DNA of 64,000 nucleotides, from assembly GCF_014839805.1 (NCBI RefSeq), contig NC_051140.1, forward strand, positions 14,343,826 to 14,407,825. Reading direction: 5' to 3'. Of the stretch, positions 37,701 to 47,928 are shown piece after piece. Source of the DNA: Manduca sexta. Its lineage: Eukaryota > Arthropoda > Insecta > Lepidoptera > Sphingidae. Positions within the stretch are counted from its first letter, which is position 1; every line of letters begins with the position of its first letter. Position numbers and translations under genes: made by a program. The notes beneath the pieces were generated by a model. It saw nothing but the letters and a program-made list of their open reading frames with translations. It did not search any database and was not told the DNA's origin.

Positions 37701-38225
37701 GCTGCTAGTGGCAACAGACTGCAAGAGGATAAGAAAACCTATTCAAAATCTCAGTCTAAAGGTAAATCTCAGACGGCTGTCCCGCGTCCGTTCCGCCCAG
37801 CACCGACGCCTACAGTGACACCCGCACAAACAACTCGAGTGCCCGAGACGATATACACAACGACGCAGGTGCCGCAAACAATCAACACGCAGCGCACGTT
37901 CGATTACTTCCAAACTTACACAACAACGTCTAGACCAAGCGAAAATCCAGGAAATAATATCCCTGTAGCTAACAATGCACTGGCGAGGTCGACAACTTCC
38001 GCACCTAGAATTCCTGAGAGCCGACCGACTCGGCCGCATAACCGGCCGCCACCGACGCAAACTCCAACGTTCGCGCCTCTACCCCCATCCCACCCGCCGC
38101 ACTTCGCCAAGCCATCGAACAACAAAGAAGACACGAGCTACGACTACGCGTATTACGACTCTGATCCCGGATTCTCTGAATACGACCACATAGAAGAATT
38201 CGGAAGAACTAAGAAGAGAGCATAG
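28736..38225 (+). CDS. CPAP1-type cuticular protein with one chitin-binding type-2 domain (3 exons, complete)
   Basis: Three coding exons, 28736-28778, 34907-35161 and 36451-38225, join in frame to 691 codons including TAG (690 residues). Both introns are GT-AG and phase 1. Residues 1-17 are a short hydrophobic signal peptide. Residues 22-83 hold one peritrophin-A/CBM14 domain with six cysteines at 22, 38, 44, 59, 72 and 83 (spacing 15, 5, 14, 12, 10), which form three disulfides and bind chitin in this family. The rest is low-complexity: Pro/Thr/Ser/Gln-rich stretches, Asn-rich residues 370-386, two DDGQYRP repeats (483-489, 494-500) and a Tyr/Asp-rich C-terminus ending GRTKKRA. A single domain after a signal peptide is the CPAP1 pattern of secreted exoskeleton proteins. 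The tail is far longer than the domain and has basic clusters (residues 226-228 and the C-terminus) that could be cleavage sites. Family call is firm; the exact CPAP1 orthologue is not resolved. Confidence 0.94.
31428..31570. other. CpG-rich block in CPAP1 intron 1
   Basis: A strongly GC- and CpG-rich stretch in otherwise AT-rich intron. It includes GCGCGGCACCTTGCGGGCGA and TGCGGCGCGGTGCGGCCC. A 64-codon open frame crosses it but has no recognisable motif. It could be an enhancer, an alternative promoter or an old GC-rich repeat. Confidence 0.4.
32240..32350 (+). mobile_element. Interspersed repeat fragment (family C)
   Basis: GCAAGCGGGTCAACCAATGA followed by TAAGTGATCATCACTGCC and a TTTGTAACTGACCTTGGAAA segment. 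A diverged relative of the copy at 11848. Confidence 0.5.
32836..33074. mobile_element. MITE with about 69-base terminal inverted repeats
   Basis: The ends are CCCCCTTATTCATAGACGTT and its exact reverse complement. The arms pair with only a few mismatches for about 69 bases around a short unique centre. A TTA repeat flanks both sides (32833-32835 and 33075-33077). TTA duplication with this architecture fits a PIF/Harbinger-type MITE. It has no coding capacity and lies in intron 1 of the CPAP1-type gene. Confidence 0.88.
34759..34906 (+). repeat. Tandem duplication of the intron 1 3' end (CPAP1-type gene)
   Basis: Two adjacent copies (about 34759-34833 and 34838-34906) share TAGATACAATT, TTTAAAACGTTTCACGTAAC, TTCTTTAA and AATGTTTTAAATTGTA. 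The second ends in the real acceptor ACAG; the first ends in TATAG, a potential acceptor. Use of the first would add an in-frame TAA before exon 2. Confidence 0.85.
34907..35161 (+). CDS. CPAP1-type gene, coding exon 2 (chitin-binding domain)
   Basis: The acceptor TTGTACAG ends at 34906 and the donor GTGAGC starts at 35162. The exon encodes residues 15-100 and contains the whole six-cysteine chitin-binding domain, including the aromatic stretch FRFFCPPGTLFHQ and the CTDW motif typical of CBM14. Base composition is clearly more GC-rich than the surrounding introns. The last base of the acceptor region belongs to a locally duplicated block (see the repeat at 34759-34906). Confidence 0.96.
35355..35612 (+). 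mobile_element. tRNA-derived SINE (family A) in CPAP1 intron 2
   Basis: Same body as the copy at 812-1062, with A-box-like GCGGTGTAGTAGTATTAC and B box GGGTTCGATCCCC. It is more diverged, with an A-run after the tRNA part, so it is an older insertion. It lies in the same sense as the host gene. Confidence 0.85.
35735..35850 (+). mobile_element. Interspersed repeat fragment (family C)
   Basis: GGGCAACCTAATGTTAGGTG followed by ATCACCTGAGTCCATTGAAC and CCCATTTTAAGGAAAAGG, matching the layout of family C. In CPAP1 intron 2; the 68-residue frame here is spurious. Confidence 0.5.
36451..38225 (+). CDS. CPAP1-type gene, coding exon 3 (long low-complexity tail)
   Basis: The acceptor TTTTGGCACAG ends at 36450. 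The single 1,775-base exon stays open to TAG at 38223-38225 and encodes residues 100-690. Composition shifts along it: Ser/Ala/Pro-rich at first, then Gln/Asn/Pro-rich, an Asn run encoded mainly by AAT/AAC (residues 370-386), Thr-rich blocks with VYTT/IYTT motifs, two DDGQYRP units, and a final Tyr/Asp-rich acidic segment. No second chitin-binding domain and no membrane segment is visible. Overlapping open frames on both strands here are shadows of this exon. Confidence 0.93.
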
Positions 38226-38669
38226 GTGCTTTTACGTGCTGTTTCATTGCCATTATATTAGTTGCCTCTTTGGATAGTAAATACATTATGGCATTTCACT
38301 TATTTATCACTATATTTAACTATACGGAAATTGCTTATAGAGTACATTAAATTGTACACATTGTGATCTAGTTTTTTGATCATTTTTTTTCAAAATGACT
38401 TCCTAAAGCTATTTAAAATTGGTATGCCTTGTAAATTCGCTTCAATGTAAAATTATCGATATGATCTACTGTTTGTACAAAACCAACATACTCCTATCTG
38501 GAGAGGCTTACCTGTAGTTACCCTAAATTATTTGTGATAATAATTTTATTATTGATATTACTATTGGTACCAGTAGTGACCAACCTATACAAATCAGCAT
38601 TCATAATATATTAATATTAAGACTCGATGCAGCGGTTAATGAATGTTGAAAAAACCCTGAAGCTATGAA

Positions 38670-38815
38670 AATAAATTTACTTTTGCTAGTGATGGCTTGT
38701 AATGGATTAGATTATAGTTTTACGTTTTATCTATGTACAATATAAAGTAAGTTATGACGATAGATTGTAAAATATTTCATTGTAAATAAAGTTGTCTTAA
38801 AAACAATAGCTTGTG
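38670..38815 (+). terminator. Polyadenylation signals of the CPAP1-type gene
   Basis: AATAAA occurs at 38670-38675 and again at 38785-38790. The second is followed within 30 bases by a GT-rich stretch (around 38809-38825), the usual layout of a cleavage/polyadenylation site, so a 3' UTR of about 580 bases is likely. Which signal dominates cannot be told from sequence. Confidence 0.5.
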
Positions 38816-39639
38816 CAATTTGTGTCAATTCTCAAAGCTCGTGAGAACTAGTCAACGGTGTTCGTGTTTAGATGTTAGTCACTGCGCGTAAACAAACGGA
38901 CAAAAGAAACTCTCAACACTATGCAATAGTGATAATTCAACTAGATAATATGATTATCCAATGTCAAACGTCCGCACTGTTTAGCACTCCTTTAGTTACG
39001 CATTGGCGCGGTTTAAAGTCATGACGAATAATTTGAAACAAAATTTTGATTCTATCTGCATAAAACGTCGGGGCTTATTAAAATAGCTTCTGCCATTGCG
39101 AAGACATTGTAACCTTTGCTGCCGACGTTTCATTCATTAAAGTCACACGCGACGCAGATTGCCAAGATATCCGTGCGGGACATTTTTGCACGATCAACGG
39201 ATTCTACAAATACTTAACGTTGTGAAACGTTTCATGCAATAGCTGGCATTTAAGAGACAAATTCCCTCGGCTTGGTACATAATTACATTTTACGATAAAT
39301 TAGTTTAGTGGATTGATGATGGTATAGTCTTACCCAAGCGGTATAGTATTGATATTTAGTGAATAGCAGTAGGGATCTCGAACAGGTAGAAAAACGCGGA
39401 GGGGAGAGCGGAGCGACAGCTGCTATGTACAATGGAATTTCTCGGCCAGTTTAATTATAAATGAAACGTACTCTATTGTGTACATTTAAAAAATAAGGTA
39501 ATTAATTACGACTAATGAAAAGAAAAAAATTAGTACAAAATCTGTTTATTTAAATATATTACATTGTTGTCTACATCAAATATTTTCTTCTACTTCATCT
39601 ATCTGTATAATAGGTGAAGTATTGAACAACTATTTCCGC

Positions 39640-40065
39640 TGCACTGTAAACATGCTACACTGCAGTATAAACCACTTTTCTGCATCCACACGCAGCTCCA
39701 CATCTCTTTTTGCAATTACAAAATAACATTTGCAATAAATTATCCGGAGCAGGTAATTGATTCATTGTTATTGGGATGTACATGTTATTGGAATACTTCC
39801 ATCCCCAATTTTCAATAACTACCTCATTTCCTAGCCATATCTAAATTTTGTAGGTACACTCTTTTAAGGTGCTCAAACGCTGCATCAGTTGTTGGAGGCA
39901 GTGATGACAAAAGAACGCTCGTAGTTTTGGCTGTTGCTTTTATGAAAGAATTGAACCTTAATGTATTTAAATCATAGGTTTTAGACGGAGCACTATATAA
40001 ACTCAAAATACATGCTACACCTGCTTGCAATATATTATTGGGGTCTTTATTGATTTTTTTTTTTA
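39640..40065 (-). pseudogene. Frameshifted remnant of a cysteine-rich (TSO1/CXC-like tail) arthropod protein
   Basis: On the minus strand one frame reads INKDPNNILQAGVACIL, FNSFIKATAKTTSVLLSSLP and HLKRVYLQNLD, then breaks at about 39825-39835. The next frame continues WLGNEVVIENWGWKYSNNM, PAPDNLLQMLFCNCKKRCG and ACGCRK, then a stop near 39640-39660. The CNCKKxCGxxCGCRK pattern and the preceding WLGN-x-GW-x-PAP segment match the C-terminus of a multi-copy, uncharacterised arthropod protein family that is often dispersed like a transposon gene. At least one frameshift and early stops mean no product here. The family identification is from memory of the motif. Confidence 0.6.
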
Positions 40066-40183
40066 ATACTTTTACCGAGTCACTCCACTATTTAAAGGAT
40101 TTAGGGAGTACAGTGTTATTACAAGACATTGTGAGACAGGTACTGTATTAGAGATTTAATTTCTCAAGAGGACTGACGGTTAC

Positions 40184-40390
40184 TGGGTTCGAATCTCGGG
40201 TCGGGCAAAGTGATATTTGGGTTTTTCTGCTCAGTATCAGCCCGGAGTCTGAAATTTGTGCCCGATATGGCGATAGGCTCGCCCCCTATCACATCATGGG
40301 ACGGAACATACTTGGCGAAAAGTGGGTGCCCTAGTTGCGCCTCTGCATACCCCTTCGGGGATAAATGCGTGATGTTATGTATGTATGTAT
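40184..40390 (+). mobile_element. tRNA-derived SINE (family A), 5'-truncated, with target site duplication
   Basis: The element starts at the B box (TGGGTTCGAATC), has the full family A body, and ends in an (ATGT)n tail. It is bracketed by a perfect 13-base direct repeat, GACTGACGGTTAC, at 40171-40183 and 40391-40403. The missing A box means this copy is 5'-truncated and unlikely to be transcribed by pol III on its own. Confidence 0.9.
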
Positions 40391-41344
40391 GACTGACGGT
40401 TACATACAACAGTTTATAATAAACTTTTGAAAATCTTACCGACGAGATTGTTAAAACCGGGAAACTTTTTGCTCCACCCGGGGCCTCGCGTAGTTTAGGG
40501 CCGCCACTGTGATGGTGCATCAGTTGAGACGGTCTCGACGGATATGGCGGATTTTTAGATGTTACACATCTAAAAACTCCGCAACATTTTTAGTGTAATA
40601 TTTTGATTGGATCCTGTTTAAAATAAATTGAGTCTTGGACCTGATACGTAGTGCTGTTGTTAATATCTACAAAGATAGAAAATCGCCTAAATAAAACAAA
40701 TATCTTGGACGCAATTCACTATTTTATTAAAAATAATTAAAGTAATAGTAAGCGACGAATCAGCTTTCCCATAATGAAGAATTAATGGTACACTATAGAC
40801 TGCTATTATATTTATGATATCAGTCATGTGAAGTCTTCATTAACTAAATGAAAGGCACTTACGAAATAAATCTAAGAACCATATTTGTTCATCATGCCGT
40901 GGGCTATCCTGGTTACAGAAAAAAAATGTTGCCACTCATCATTAACAGACTTTGTGTTAAGTACTTACTTTATTGATTTGATAAAAATAAATTAATAACC
41001 CTTATTGTTAAGTGATAAAACACTGATATAAAAAAGTAAATAACATGATCCTTAAGTACACTGCCATCTTTCGGCGAGTAGAATAACTGTTTTACTGGCT
41101 ATAATATTATTATTACGTTTTTGATTAATTGCAAAAAGATATAAGGAATAAATCGAATTATTTGACTATATTAAAAAAAATAAGTGTACTATAGTATCCA
41201 CCATTTATTTAATTGTGTATATTTAAATAGCTAATAAGGTTTTCGTTATACTAGTGCACCACAGATGTCGCTATGGCCTCTACGTATAAATAATTGTACG
41301 ATATATTTTTTAAAACACTTACATATATATTATTATTATTATTA

Positions 41345-41673
41345 CATATATATAATAGCAGCCCTGTATTATATACTTGCCCACTGCCGAGCACGGGTCT
41401 CCTCTACTACTGAGAGGGATTAGGCCTTAGTCCACCACGCGGGCCTAGTGCGGATTGGTAGACTTCACACACCTTCGAAATTCCTATAGAGATCTTCTTA
41501 TATGTGCAGGTTTCCTCACGAAGTTTTCCTTTACTGTTAAAGCGAACGATAAATTCACAAAGAATACACACATGATTTTAGAAAAGTCAGAGGTGTGTGC
41601 CCTTGGTATTTGAACCTGCGGACATTCGACTTGGCGGTCCGTTCCACACCCAACTAGGCTATCGCCGCTTTTA
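41345..41673 (-). mobile_element. tRNA-derived SINE (family B)
   Basis: On the minus strand the head GATAGCCTAGTTGG (A box) and GGTTCAAATACC (B box) is followed by a long body. The body ends in CCCGTGCTCGGCAGTGGGC and an AT-rich tail with ATA/AAT repeats. This tail is a familiar lepidopteran retroposon end. It is a different family from the three family A copies. Confidence 0.85.
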
Positions 41674-44279
41674 ACTATATAGTTCAATATTATTTTTATG
41701 TTTTGCTATCGTTTAATAATTCGCTCGTGACTCAAGGGTAATAATTATATAAATACAATTACCTACTAGACGCATAACGTGGAACGGGTAACGAAGCAAT
41801 AATCCAGTGCTGCGTTACTTTACAAGATACGGTGCGGTGAATACGACTTAACTAATAATAATATATTAAAATTAACACGGAACCGCTATCACTATAATGT
41901 CCACTTATGGATGAAAATAATTATTATCAGGTAAAACGTGTCATCAATACCTACGACTTGAAGAGGACCATGTTTTAGCTAACCATGGATAATGTTGCGA
42001 TTGAGTCGGAAGCAGAGTTAATGACACAATTTCCGAATGTTTTTTAATGGCTCATATCGAAGTAATGTGCACTAAATAGTGTAATTTAGTGCTGTTATTT
42101 CCTAGTGACGTGATATAACTTGATTTAATTAGAGACTATTACCGGTTAGATAGGATGTATATTGACATCAAACCAGATGGTTTTCTCAAAATCGTTCCAA
42201 TTGACCTCAGTTACCCCACTTCCCTGGGCTTCTCTCAGCATAGTACGATATGTACCTACATAAATCTTAAAGATCTTAATAATTGATATAATTGTTGTCT
42301 TTAATTACACCTCAATAGGATTTGTGCTAGTCGTAGTTCATGCATATGTGGGTACCTAATAACGTAAAATTTTTCACAATCATACATACTAAGCTCGCTT
42401 TATGGTGGTGCGGGAACGATTAAATATCTGTATTAGGTATACGATAATTTTTTTACACGAGAGACGTGGGAAAATTAGATACAGGACATTCTCGTTTCGA
42501 GGCCAGCCCAAATATCAAGTGTACCAGTAAGCATGTGCGTCTGACATTGCTTTAGTCCATAGGCGGCGGATGCTGCTTAATAGTAGGCGGACCGCTCGCT
42601 CATTTGCCTACTAAGGCAATTAAAAAAAAAATCAAGATATTGTTACGCGCCGCTATCCTAGCCGATGACATCGGGCGTTTCCGGAAGTATTCGGCTGCGC
42701 GCGCAGGCTGGCAGAAGAGAAGACATGTCACGCGGCGACTATTCTATTATTCTTTTTGGTAGGACGTAGTCAAAAAATGTCTAAATTTGTATTCTGTAAT
42801 TATTTTTCTAATATTATAATGTTTACTGTAAAAAGAGCGTTTTAATAATATCTACTACCCAATACTTTCATTTTTTAAATACAAATTAGTATCGAGAGTG
42901 TAATATTATCACCTTCCTAATTTTTTCGACAGCAGTGTGCAACCACATTATATTTCTGTGAACAAATATAATTACGATCATAAACACGATTGACTGATTG
43001 TTTTGATGAATGTACCAAACCCTTGATTAAATTATGAGCTATTTACTTCCATCCTCCAAAAGTGTTAAGTAGGAGATGTATTAAAGGAAAAGTTTTTCGC
43101 GCGGTCGGGGTCACAAGCAATACCTAGTAAGAAGCTATATTTCATCAAATCTAAAAGTTTCTTAATTTTCACAATCATAAATTATTACGATTATGGTACA
43201 ATAAAATATTTAAATTCAACTTCGTGGCAGGTTTATCCCAGCGTCTAGGACCTACGAATTTCGGCAAGAGGTGAATGACTTGAGTCGAGGTCAAATTCTG
43301 GTAGTATATTATAATGTGTATATAGAGTGCTTACATTAAAATACAGGTATTTATAAAAAGCTTTATATAATATAATTTCGAAAAATCAAATTTATCTCTA
43401 AACTTGGTTTATAATTTTGCCAATCCATGCGATTCAGGTCTCACTGGATCTCGCGTTGGATCTCTCCAATGATATAACTATTTTTAAAGTACATATTTGA
43501 ATACATTACATGAACATTGAACATTCTTGTTGGATCTTCAATATGGAATACCACGTGTTCAAATGTCAGGCCTATAAGTTTGAATACCAGGCGGGTTTCT
43601 TGTTGCATCGTGTTATTTTAATTCACTAGGAAGTTGAAAAACTGCGTATGCGCATCTCATTATTATCTGGTTCATCAAATTTATACGTTGGGCATAAAAT
43701 TCGTAGACCACATTTTATTAATTTCAACATTCAGCAGCTATTATATAAGACTAATTAATCGAATAATAAGGTAAGGTAAAATTAATCGAATCATTTTACA
43801 TTCTTGTGCATTTATTTGCCATTTAGAATTGTATGCTATGTCTAAGAGCTGACAGGAATAGAAAAAAACAATTTCCAGATTTTATCGCAGTGTTTTATAT
43901 TATAATTTTCTCTCGACATTTCGAAGACTGCAGCCCTCATGGACATGGGGGAAGTCGCCCCAGAGCATTTGAAATAGTTTGATTTCAATGTCAATTACAT
44001 TCGCGTAAACATAATAATTTATTCACTGATAGGCATTTTTATGAGCCAATGCTTTTTCTAAAAACGTTTTCTAGTTATACCTGAATACGATAATGCAGAC
44101 TGGCTGAGCGATAGCAGGTCTTAAATAACTCTTACATTTCTGGGTTTTAATGTTGTATACACCTTCTCCAAAATGTAAGTATATAAGCTCTCCATTTAAC
44201 AAGTGATTGTTAGAAGAACGTAAATAATATCGTTTTTGAAGTGCGTGATATTTGGATTATTTCTTGCTTCCACCTACCC

Positions 44280-44455
44280 TTAACAACTCCGGTGCATGGG
44301 CTCGTCGAGGCACGGTTTTTCAAATATTTTGATTTGATACGAGAGATCATTATCCCTCGCCAGTCGATCTATTTATGCCGGCCTGTTGGAATATCGGGTA
44401 TACCTACACAGGCTGATCCCGGAACGCGACACGCTTAGGTAGGCCACTATGGCGA
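44280..44455. repeat. GC-rich repeat fragment, class unknown
   Basis: The reverse complement contains GGGATCAGCCTGTGTAGGTA and CCAACAGGCCGGCATAAA, motifs I associate with lepidopteran repeats. The adjacent frame of 65 codons is not convincing as a gene. Confidence 0.4.
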
Positions 44456-44499
44456 ATAATGTGGTGTCATTAAAACCTTTCTACTAAGTAAATCACTTA

Positions 44500-44612
44500 T
44501 TTTATTTATTTTACACTCTGTACACGGTATAGAGGCGGACTTAATGCCATGGGGATTCTCTCCCAGTCAACCTTGGGGCGGTGCAGAGAGGACGGAGGCA
44601 GGTGTATAAAAA
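44500..44612 (-). mobile_element. LINE-like 3' end fragment
   Basis: The reverse complement ends GGCATTAAGTCCGCCTCTAT, ACCGTGTACAGAGTG and AATAAATAAAATAA. This resembles the 3' untranslated end of common lepidopteran non-LTR retrotransposons. No reverse transcriptase sequence remains. Confidence 0.5.
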
Positions 44613-46198
44613 AAAAGAGTAATAATAAACAAATGTAATAACAACATACTGGCGTATATAAATATATACACATATATAAAAATAAATAAATATATAAATA
44701 TACTAATAAGTCAATGAGAGGAATCTGCTACTTCTGCCAGGAACAATCGACGAACCCTCATATTAAAAGCCAGCCGTGTTGGGGACGACCTGATTTCGAG
44801 CGGGAGTGCGTTCCAAAGAAGGATAGATTGGATAGCGAAGGAAGAGTGAACAAAATCAGAACTGTAGACGAACGAAAATTCCTCTCATGTCCAACGCAAA
44901 GGTAATAAACTGCTAACGAAAGGTACATTAAAGGGTTGTATATTAGTAAATGTGTACTGTTATGTAACAGTATTTTTTGCGTTAGTGGTAAAATAAACGA
45001 ATTAGTCTAATTATATATTTTTTATTAAGATAAGTATCACAAAATATCATGTGGATGTCGTATTACATTCCTATGTCGTTATATTTACAAATAAAAAATT
45101 GGACACAACACACAAACACATAATGCGACATTTTTAAGTAGATCTTAACCGTAATACCTCACTACATGTTATTTCTTAGAACTCATTTAGGTACTAGGCG
45201 ACGTTCATTGAAATCGCTACAATGCGAAATCAACCAAAATAGTTAGAGAATAAGTGCGCTAATATATATATATATTACAGTCAATGTATATAAATACAGT
45301 ACCAAAAAGATATTTCTTGCTTCCAAAGGTCAGAGTAGGTTATAAATATCAAGATAACATTGTTTTACCGGCTATTAATAATAATTACCTAATTGCATCA
45401 TTTAAGATAATAAAATAGATAATTTATTTAATAATTATAAGTAAGTACTACTTCTCGGTTATTAAGTAGTAAATACAGATTTAATGCACTAAATAAACAA
45501 AATGTGTTGAAATAATTATGTGGGTTTTAATGTTGATTACATTCTTTATAAATAAGTTTATGACGGCACAAATTTCTAGTATATAGAAATATGACGAGGA
45601 AACAATTTTCTTATACCCTTAATATTTTGCTAATCGAATATTCCACGAATCCGGAAATTTATATCGGAGCCATTTATTAATACTAATTCTATATAATGTT
45701 ACACGCCATAGAAATATTTTAGTATTTATCATTATTCTGGTATACATACATTTATCGCGAAATTTGAATAGAGACCGGTCAAATTACTAAATTTTGAACT
45801 CATTTGCTTATGTTGTAATAATTATAGCCGGTAAATATTGATACCAATATATAATTATTGTGGTCATATTAAAATGGAGTGCAATAAAAATACAAGAATT
45901 ACAAGTTTTTCGCTGCATACCAAATATTTTAATAAGGCCGGCAACAAAGAACATACGTAATATGTATTATGCAACTAAAACTGAATGAACTCATAAAAAA
46001 CCAACCGTACTACATTTGTATTGTGTAAAAATTATGAAAATAAATAATTATGATGTTGCTAAATAGTTCGAATAAACAAAGGTTGATGGGTATACTCGCT
46101 ATTATTCCATGAGTATTATTTACTTCTCATGCAAGTAATTAAGCGATTTAAAGAAATAACGGATTGTTGCAGAAATTTTATTTATTCAGTCATTTACC

Positions 46199-46324
46199 GC
46201 CTTACTAATAAACGTTGTTCCAAATCGGTAATAATTATATTGAATAGCATTTGTCTTGCTAACTTGAATTACAATAGCCGTAAGAGGAAGCAAGACAGAC
46301 TAATATGGCGGTTATTAGTAAGGC
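46199..46324. mobile_element. Short MITE-like element with 13-base perfect TIRs
   Basis: GCCTTACTAATAA at 46199-46211 is repeated inverted at 46312-46324. A nested inverted pair (GTCTTGCT and AGCAAGAC) lies inside. The element is 126 bases and non-coding. No unambiguous target site duplication is visible. Confidence 0.6.
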
Positions 46325-47781
46325 CCTATATATGCAAAATATTTTGTACAGCTATTTAAAACCACAACAATTTATAATAAATATGTTTTGAAAATACTTC
46401 ATCCATATATTTCGTCTAGTCATATTATTCAAAACTTACCCAAAATATATATGATGCGCGGTAATATGCTTACTAATCGTTATATCTGGAATTGACGGGA
46501 CGATGTTTGCAACTCTCAAGATGGCGAACACGAAGTAGAGCTATAGACTTATTTGTAAATACCTAGCCACAAATACATATTTCTAAAAATAATTGACGTT
46601 ATGTAACATAAACACTCTTCCATGAACTCTGCCATACATTAATTTCATTTCTTATTTAAATATCTTGCATTTTATTACCATTAGTATTAAGAGCCCCCCT
46701 CAGTGATTTGTCTGCATGACCGACATAATACAGTATGCAGTTGAATTCTTTATTTATAATTATATAATTTCTGGTGCGAGGAGCTCAAAAACTTCTTTGA
46801 CACATGAGTTATTATAGACGTCTTTAATATCAACATCTTACTTACAAAAAACATAATATTACAAATGTATGCGTATATTATTAAGTTTTGAGATAGGTAC
46901 AACAAATAAAGCTATAGTTCGTCCTTGATAATTACGACTGGCTAAGCAATAAAACTATAAAATAATCCAATTCGAAGGAATAAAGATCAAGTTGGTTTAG
47001 TTAATATCAATTTCAATAACAAAATGAAATACTTCGAGATATATTAATCATAAATATCAGTATATCGAGATGTGATTATGATCACTTTTAAGTGTTCGCT
47101 ATATTGCGCTGCTATAAAATATATTGTTAACGCGCGCATTATTACTCATTCGTTCTAACAAAACAATGTCATGTTTTTGGTTACTATTTGTCTTTATGAA
47201 TTATGTTTAACCTGTTTCGACTGTGGTGGGCAAGTTTGTGACAATCATAACAGACGATTTTAATTATTTTTGAATCGTCCGATTAATGAGGTAGTGTATG
47301 TGCTATGTTTATAATATATAAACTACGATTTCATGACACTTACATTCGCACACAAACACAATGTATTAACTAACTTAAAACTAAATTCTTCTTACGTCCT
47401 ACTACTTAAGTGGGACTGGAAAAAAAACACCATAAATACCTATGCTTTTTCATCGACTAAATTAGCTTATTACATTTATGGATGGCCACCATCGGCTCAA
47501 CCATAGCCTTACCATATCCACCATAAATATAAATCAACCGGTACAAAAACCTAAAAGGCACAATGATTCAATAAATTACAACAAGCATCAATAAGTGCCT
47601 CACTAAATTACTTAAACATAATTGAGCTTTGTTTCCTTGAAAACTGCGGATGTGATCTGGCGCTAGCTCGGAGCTATCCGTTTTGTACTTTACTCTATGA
47701 GATGTCATTGAATGCTCTTAGGTACACACAGTGTCACTAGATGTCCACTATTCTTACGAATTCACTATGTCGCAAGAGGGA

Positions 47782-47928
47782 TCACTGGGAGGCCACCGCC
47801 CCCGCCATCCTTTGCCGTACGTCGCTCAGTGCCGAACCGTTGCTGAACCCGTTCAGCAGTGACAATTTCGTTTCCTTTGTTTCTGCTTTGATACCATCAG
47901 CTTCCACCTTCACTTTGGCTTTCTCTTT
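47782..47928 (-). CDS. Elongase coding exon 8 (C-terminal tail, residues 263-310)
   Basis: After the acceptor TTTACAG the frame reads KEKAKVKVEADGIKAETKE and ends MAGAVASQ before TGA (47784-47782). The Lys/Glu-rich cytosolic tail directly continues KKSK of exon 7, which supports the 143-base GC-AG intron between them. No clear AATAAA was seen on this strand within about 500 bases downstream. Confidence 0.88.
   Translation of the reverse strand, partial: KEKAKVKVEADGIKAETKETKLSLLNGFSNGSALSDVRQRMAGAVASQ

Larger units (their letters stand above)
38826..47781. other. Spacer between convergent genes
   Basis: Apart from the pseudogene, SINEs, LINE-like fragments and MITE listed separately, this is AT-rich DNA. 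A GC-rich patch at 42637-42735 (ATTGTTACGCGCCGCTATCC at its left edge) might be a retroelement scrap. No gene was found. Confidence 0.6.
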
